Of a stretch of DNA of 62,818 nucleotides, positions 60,460 to 62,818 are shown one piece after another; position 1 is the first letter of the stretch; every line of letters starts with the position of its first letter. A program made the position numbers and the translations under genes. The notes under the pieces are model-generated. The model did not search any database. It was given only the letters and a program-made list of their open reading frames with translations, and had not been told where the DNA came from. Where the stretch lies: positions 1 through 62,818 of the forward strand of contig CANGXD010000007.1 in NCBI GenBank assembly GCA_947457545.1, read 5' to 3'. Source of the DNA: Gemmatimonadaceae bacterium (GTDB taxonomy: Bacteria; Gemmatimonadota; Gemmatimonadetes; Gemmatimonadales; Gemmatimonadaceae).

Positions 60460-61902
60460 ATGGCGCCGACCTTGACCGAGTCCGAGATCGTAGAGTGCCT
60501 TACCGACGGAGAGCGCGCCCTTGAAGAAGGGCGGCACCGTGAGGCCGCACTTGCCTTTTCGAGGGCGCGCGACGCGACCCCTGGAGTCACCGCGATCGCG
60601 TTGATGGCCGCCAACGCGTGGCGCTTGGCCGAGCGTGTGCTCGAGGAACGGGAGGCGTTGTTGGTCGCCCTCAGCATGGCCGATCGGACCGACGTGGCGT
60701 CGCTGTACGAACTGGGAACGGCGCTGCTCCGTGTCGGTGCGCCGATGGAAGCCCGGACGTGCTTCGAGGTGGCCGTGCAGCGCCATCCGCAGGACGCGGC
60801 CGCATGGAGCGCGCTCGCCAGCGCGTCGCGTGCAGCCGGTGACCCGACGGCGGCGTGGACCTATGTACAGAAGGCGCTGGCGCTGCGCTCAGACGAGCCG
60901 TCGATCATGCTCACCGCCGGTCAAGTACGCCACGCCCTCGGTGACCTCGACGAAGCGACGGGGTGGCTGAATCGCGCAGCGACTCGCCGGCCCGGACACG
61001 CCACCACGGAACTGCAGCGCGCGTTCACGTCACTCCTCCGCGGCGCAAACACGGACGGGTGGGAATGGTTCGAGGCGCGTCGCCGACCCGCCATCCCCAC
61101 TGGAACACGCGAATGGCGGGGTGAAGCACTTGCTGGCGACAGCATCCTGGTGCTGGGGGAGCAAGGCATCGGCGACCAGTTTCATTTCGCCCGGTACATT
61201 CCCCGACTCTACGCGCTCGGTGCGTCGCGCGTCGTGTTGACCTGTCACCGTTCGACCGTCGCCCTCTTTGTGGCGAGCGGCTTTGACGCGGTAGCGCTGG
61301 ATGACGCGCCGCCGACCACGACATGGGCGGTCCCGCTGCTGTCACTCCCGCATCGGCTCAATGCCGGCGCCGACGTCGCGGCGGACACGGTGCCGTATCT
61401 CCGCGATCCACACGCGCCGGCGTCGCCGACGCCCTCCACCGCGTCTCGCAAGCGCCTCGGTTTGGTCTGGAAAGGCAATCCTGAGTTTGCCGCCACCGTC
61501 CTGCGCGATCTCGACGAGCAATTCCTCTCGTCGCTCACCACAATTCCCGACGTCGACTGGATTTCGCTGCAATACGGACAGGACATCCCACCGGACTGCA
61601 CGTCGGCGATCGCACCAATGCCCCCCGTGCGGGACTGGGCAGAGACGGCCAGTCTTCTCGCACAGCTGGACGGAGTAGTCACGGTGGATACGAGCCTGGC
61701 CCATCTCGCCGGTGCCATGGGCCTCCCAGCGTGGGTGCTGCTACCCCATGCGCCGGATTGGCGATGGGGACTGATGGCGGAGACGACCCCCTGGTACCCC
61801 AGCGTGCATCTCGTACGTCAGCCTGCCCCGCACGATTGGCACGGCGCGATTCAGCGACTCCGTGCCATGCTGCAGTCGGTCGAGCATCGACACGCGGAGT
61901 AG
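60460..61902 (+). CDS. TPR-glycosyltransferase, likely flagellin-modifying (FlmG-like)
   Basis: 480 residues from ATG 60460. TPR-like repeats cover about 10-195 (YELGTALLRVGAPMEARTCFE, AWSALASASRAAGDPTAAW). The C-terminal domain has WEWFEARRRP, ILVLGEQGIGDQFHFARYIP near 225-245 and VVTVDTSLAHLAGAMGLPAW near 405, the pattern of GT9/GT41-related transferases. The same architecture occurs in Caulobacter FlmG, which glycosylates flagellin. It is divergent from fliC and 202 bp away. The donor sugar is not known, and no sugar-synthesis genes lie in the window. Confidence 0.75.
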   Translation: MAPTLTESEIVECLTDGERALEEGRHREAALAFSRARDATPGVTAIALMAANAWRLAERVLEEREALLVALSMADRTDVASLYELGTALLRVGAPMEARTCFEVAVQRHPQDAAAWSALASASRAAGDPTAAWTYVQKALALRSDEPSIMLTAGQVRHALGDLDEATGWLNRAATRRPGHATTELQRAFTSLLRGANTDGWEWFEARRRPAIPTGTREWRGEALAGDSILVLGEQGIGDQFHFARYIPRLYALGASRVVLTCHRSTVALFVASGFDAVALDDAPPTTTWAVPLLSLPHRLNAGADVAADTVPYLRDPHAPASPTPSTASRKRLGLVWKGNPEFAATVLRDLDEQFLSSLTTIPDVDWISLQYGQDIPPDCTSAIAPMPPVRDWAETASLLAQLDGVVTVDTSLAHLAGAMGLPAWVLLPHAPDWRWGLMAETTPWYPSVHLVRQPAPHDWHGAIQRLRAMLQSVEHRHAE

Positions 61903-62102
61903 TCGAGGCGGTAATGGGATGCGGCAGAAGTTGCCGCAGCGGCACAGCCGTCCATCCCTGCGGCAGCCACTCAGATCGTAACACATTGAATTACATACGC
62001 TTATCTTCGGCACAGATTATGCTCTACCGTCGGTGATTTCGCCTCACGTCGTCGAGTCTTCGCTCGGCCGCTTGGCTTCCACCGACACTTGTACGCCATA
62101 CC

Positions 62103-62818
62103 ATGAAGCATGGCATGCCAAAATCACGCCCCTCGCACCGACCGATGCCCGCGGTGGCGTCCACTCGGGCCGGCGGTCAGCCAGCAGGCGGCGCGAGCAC
62201 TGCGGCATGGATGCACGAGTACCGGCAGGCGCGGGAGTTGTTCAAGAAGGGCGACCTGACGCGAGCGCTTCCGCTATTCCAGCGGGTCGTCGATGCGGTC
62301 CCGGAGCTTCACGATCCGCGTCGCGACCTGGCGAGCACCTTCTACAGACTCGGTCGGCTGACTGACGCCCTTCGTGAGTACAACGAGGTGGCGCGCCGCT
62401 TTCCCGACCAGAGCGAAGCGGCCAACAATGTGGCGGGCGTGCTTTCGGTGATGGGACACCAAGCGCTCGCGTTTCAGTCGGTGGAGCGGGCGCTGGCGCT
62501 CGATCCGGGTAACACGGCCGCGATGAACAACCTCGCCGAGATCCTCAAGCACATGGGAGACTGGCAAGGCTCCCGCGATGTGTACGCGGCCGCACTCTCG
62601 CTCACGCCCGACGACGCCAAGTTGCGCATGCAGTACGGCATGGCGCTGGTGCTCCTCGACGACTGGCTTGCCGGATGGCCGGCGATGGAAGCGCGCGAAG
62701 CGGTGCTCGGTACCGCCGTGCTGTTCAAGGAACAGTCGAAGCGCCCGCGCTGGACCGGCGCCGAGCCACTCGACGGCAAACAGCTGCTGATTCAACACGA
62801 GCAGGGGCTGGGCGATGC
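62103..62818 (+). CDS. Second TPR-glycosyltransferase-like protein, 3' end outside window
   Basis: 238 residues are visible from ATG 62103 (ATG 62115 is possible). A basic Pro-rich N-terminus, then TPR units (RALPLFQRVVDAVPELHDP, AAMNNLAEILKHMGDWQGS), then WPAMEAREAVLG and the start of a LLIQHEQGLGD motif. That motif corresponds to LVLGEQGIGD of the preceding gene, so this is a paralogue of it. The C-terminal transferase half is not in the window. The 200 bp between the two genes hold an AT-richer stretch and no clear gene. Confidence 0.7.
   Translation, partial: MKHGMPKSRPSHRPMPAVASTRAGGQPAGGASTAAWMHEYRQARELFKKGDLTRALPLFQRVVDAVPELHDPRRDLASTFYRLGRLTDALREYNEVARRFPDQSEAANNVAGVLSVMGHQALAFQSVERALALDPGNTAAMNNLAEILKHMGDWQGSRDVYAAALSLTPDDAKLRMQYGMALVLLDDWLAGWPAMEAREAVLGTAVLFKEQSKRPRWTGAEPLDGKQLLIQHEQGLGD

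Noticed and set aside
61903-62102. A small gene or RNA in the 200-bp gap between the two TPR proteins
   Set aside because: The region has an AT-richer stretch, but I found no convincing frame, hairpin or promoter pair.

Overview
The window is a high-GC, gene-dense bacterial chromosome segment. It holds no phage, insertion sequence, CRISPR array or RNA gene, but it does carry one clear TPP riboswitch. The mix suggests a free-living, flagellated Gram-negative heterotroph: Tat- and Sec-exported hydrolases, a TonB-dependent receptor, an outer-membrane beta-barrel protein, MsrPQ, and a flagellin/chemotaxis block with CheZ and FlgM. From memory of protein flavour I would place it in Gemmatimonadota (Gemmatimonas-like). 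I could not test that placement.

Layout. 1-2.6 kb: end of a sugar-type MFS permease followed by a periplasmic GH13 amylase/cyclomaltodextrinase. 2.6-10.5 kb: small membrane protein, outer-membrane protein, Tat-exported DsrE-like protein, a TldD/TldE pair and a secreted M20 peptidase. 10.6-15.3 kb: ANTAR regulator, hybrid histidine kinase, and a sodium/solute symporter preceded by a 31-residue membrane peptide. 15.7-24.3 kb: large PIG-L deacetylase, SucA, GAF kinase, DUF2256 protein and M20 dipeptidase. 24.6-28.1 kb: thiamine uptake locus (TPP riboswitch, TonB receptor, PnuC-type permease, NadR-like kinase). 28.3-34.4 kb: a four-gene run of MsrP, MsrQ, a GGDEF/EAL protein and a THUMP methyltransferase. 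34.9-47.9 kb: aldo/keto reductase, ABC-2 exporter with HlyD protein, SufE, PlsC-like acyltransferase, epimerase plus DapA-like pair, SPFH protein, TIGR01777 protein, AlkA-type glycosylase and a stand-alone kinase. 48.1-60.3 kb: one long minus-strand flagellin and chemotaxis region (fliC, fliD, fliS, FliT-like, a small unknown, flgM, cheY, cheZ, cheA, cheW, cheR, cheD, cheY-like, cheX-like, cheB). 60.5-62.8 kb: two TPR-glycosyltransferases on the plus strand beside fliC, likely flagellin-modifying.

Three FliA (sigma-28) promoter-like sequences, each with a GCCGATA-type -10 and the same 16-nt spacing from a TAAA/TGAA -35, precede flgM, cheA and cheW. They make the chemotaxis block look like a late flagellar regulon gated by FlgM.

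The most unusual feature is a set of large imperfect palindromes in intergenic space. Five copies (A-E) of a roughly 330-370 bp element are built from ACTGCGGTT/AACCGCAGT modules. Each encloses two GC hairpins with T tracts facing inward (a built-in bidirectional terminator) and a GGTGGTTG/CAACCACC core. At three convergent junctions the copy fills nearly the whole gap between stop codons. Other palindrome families occur as two ~110-bp copies, as two tandem 100-bp units, and as one 142-bp copy.
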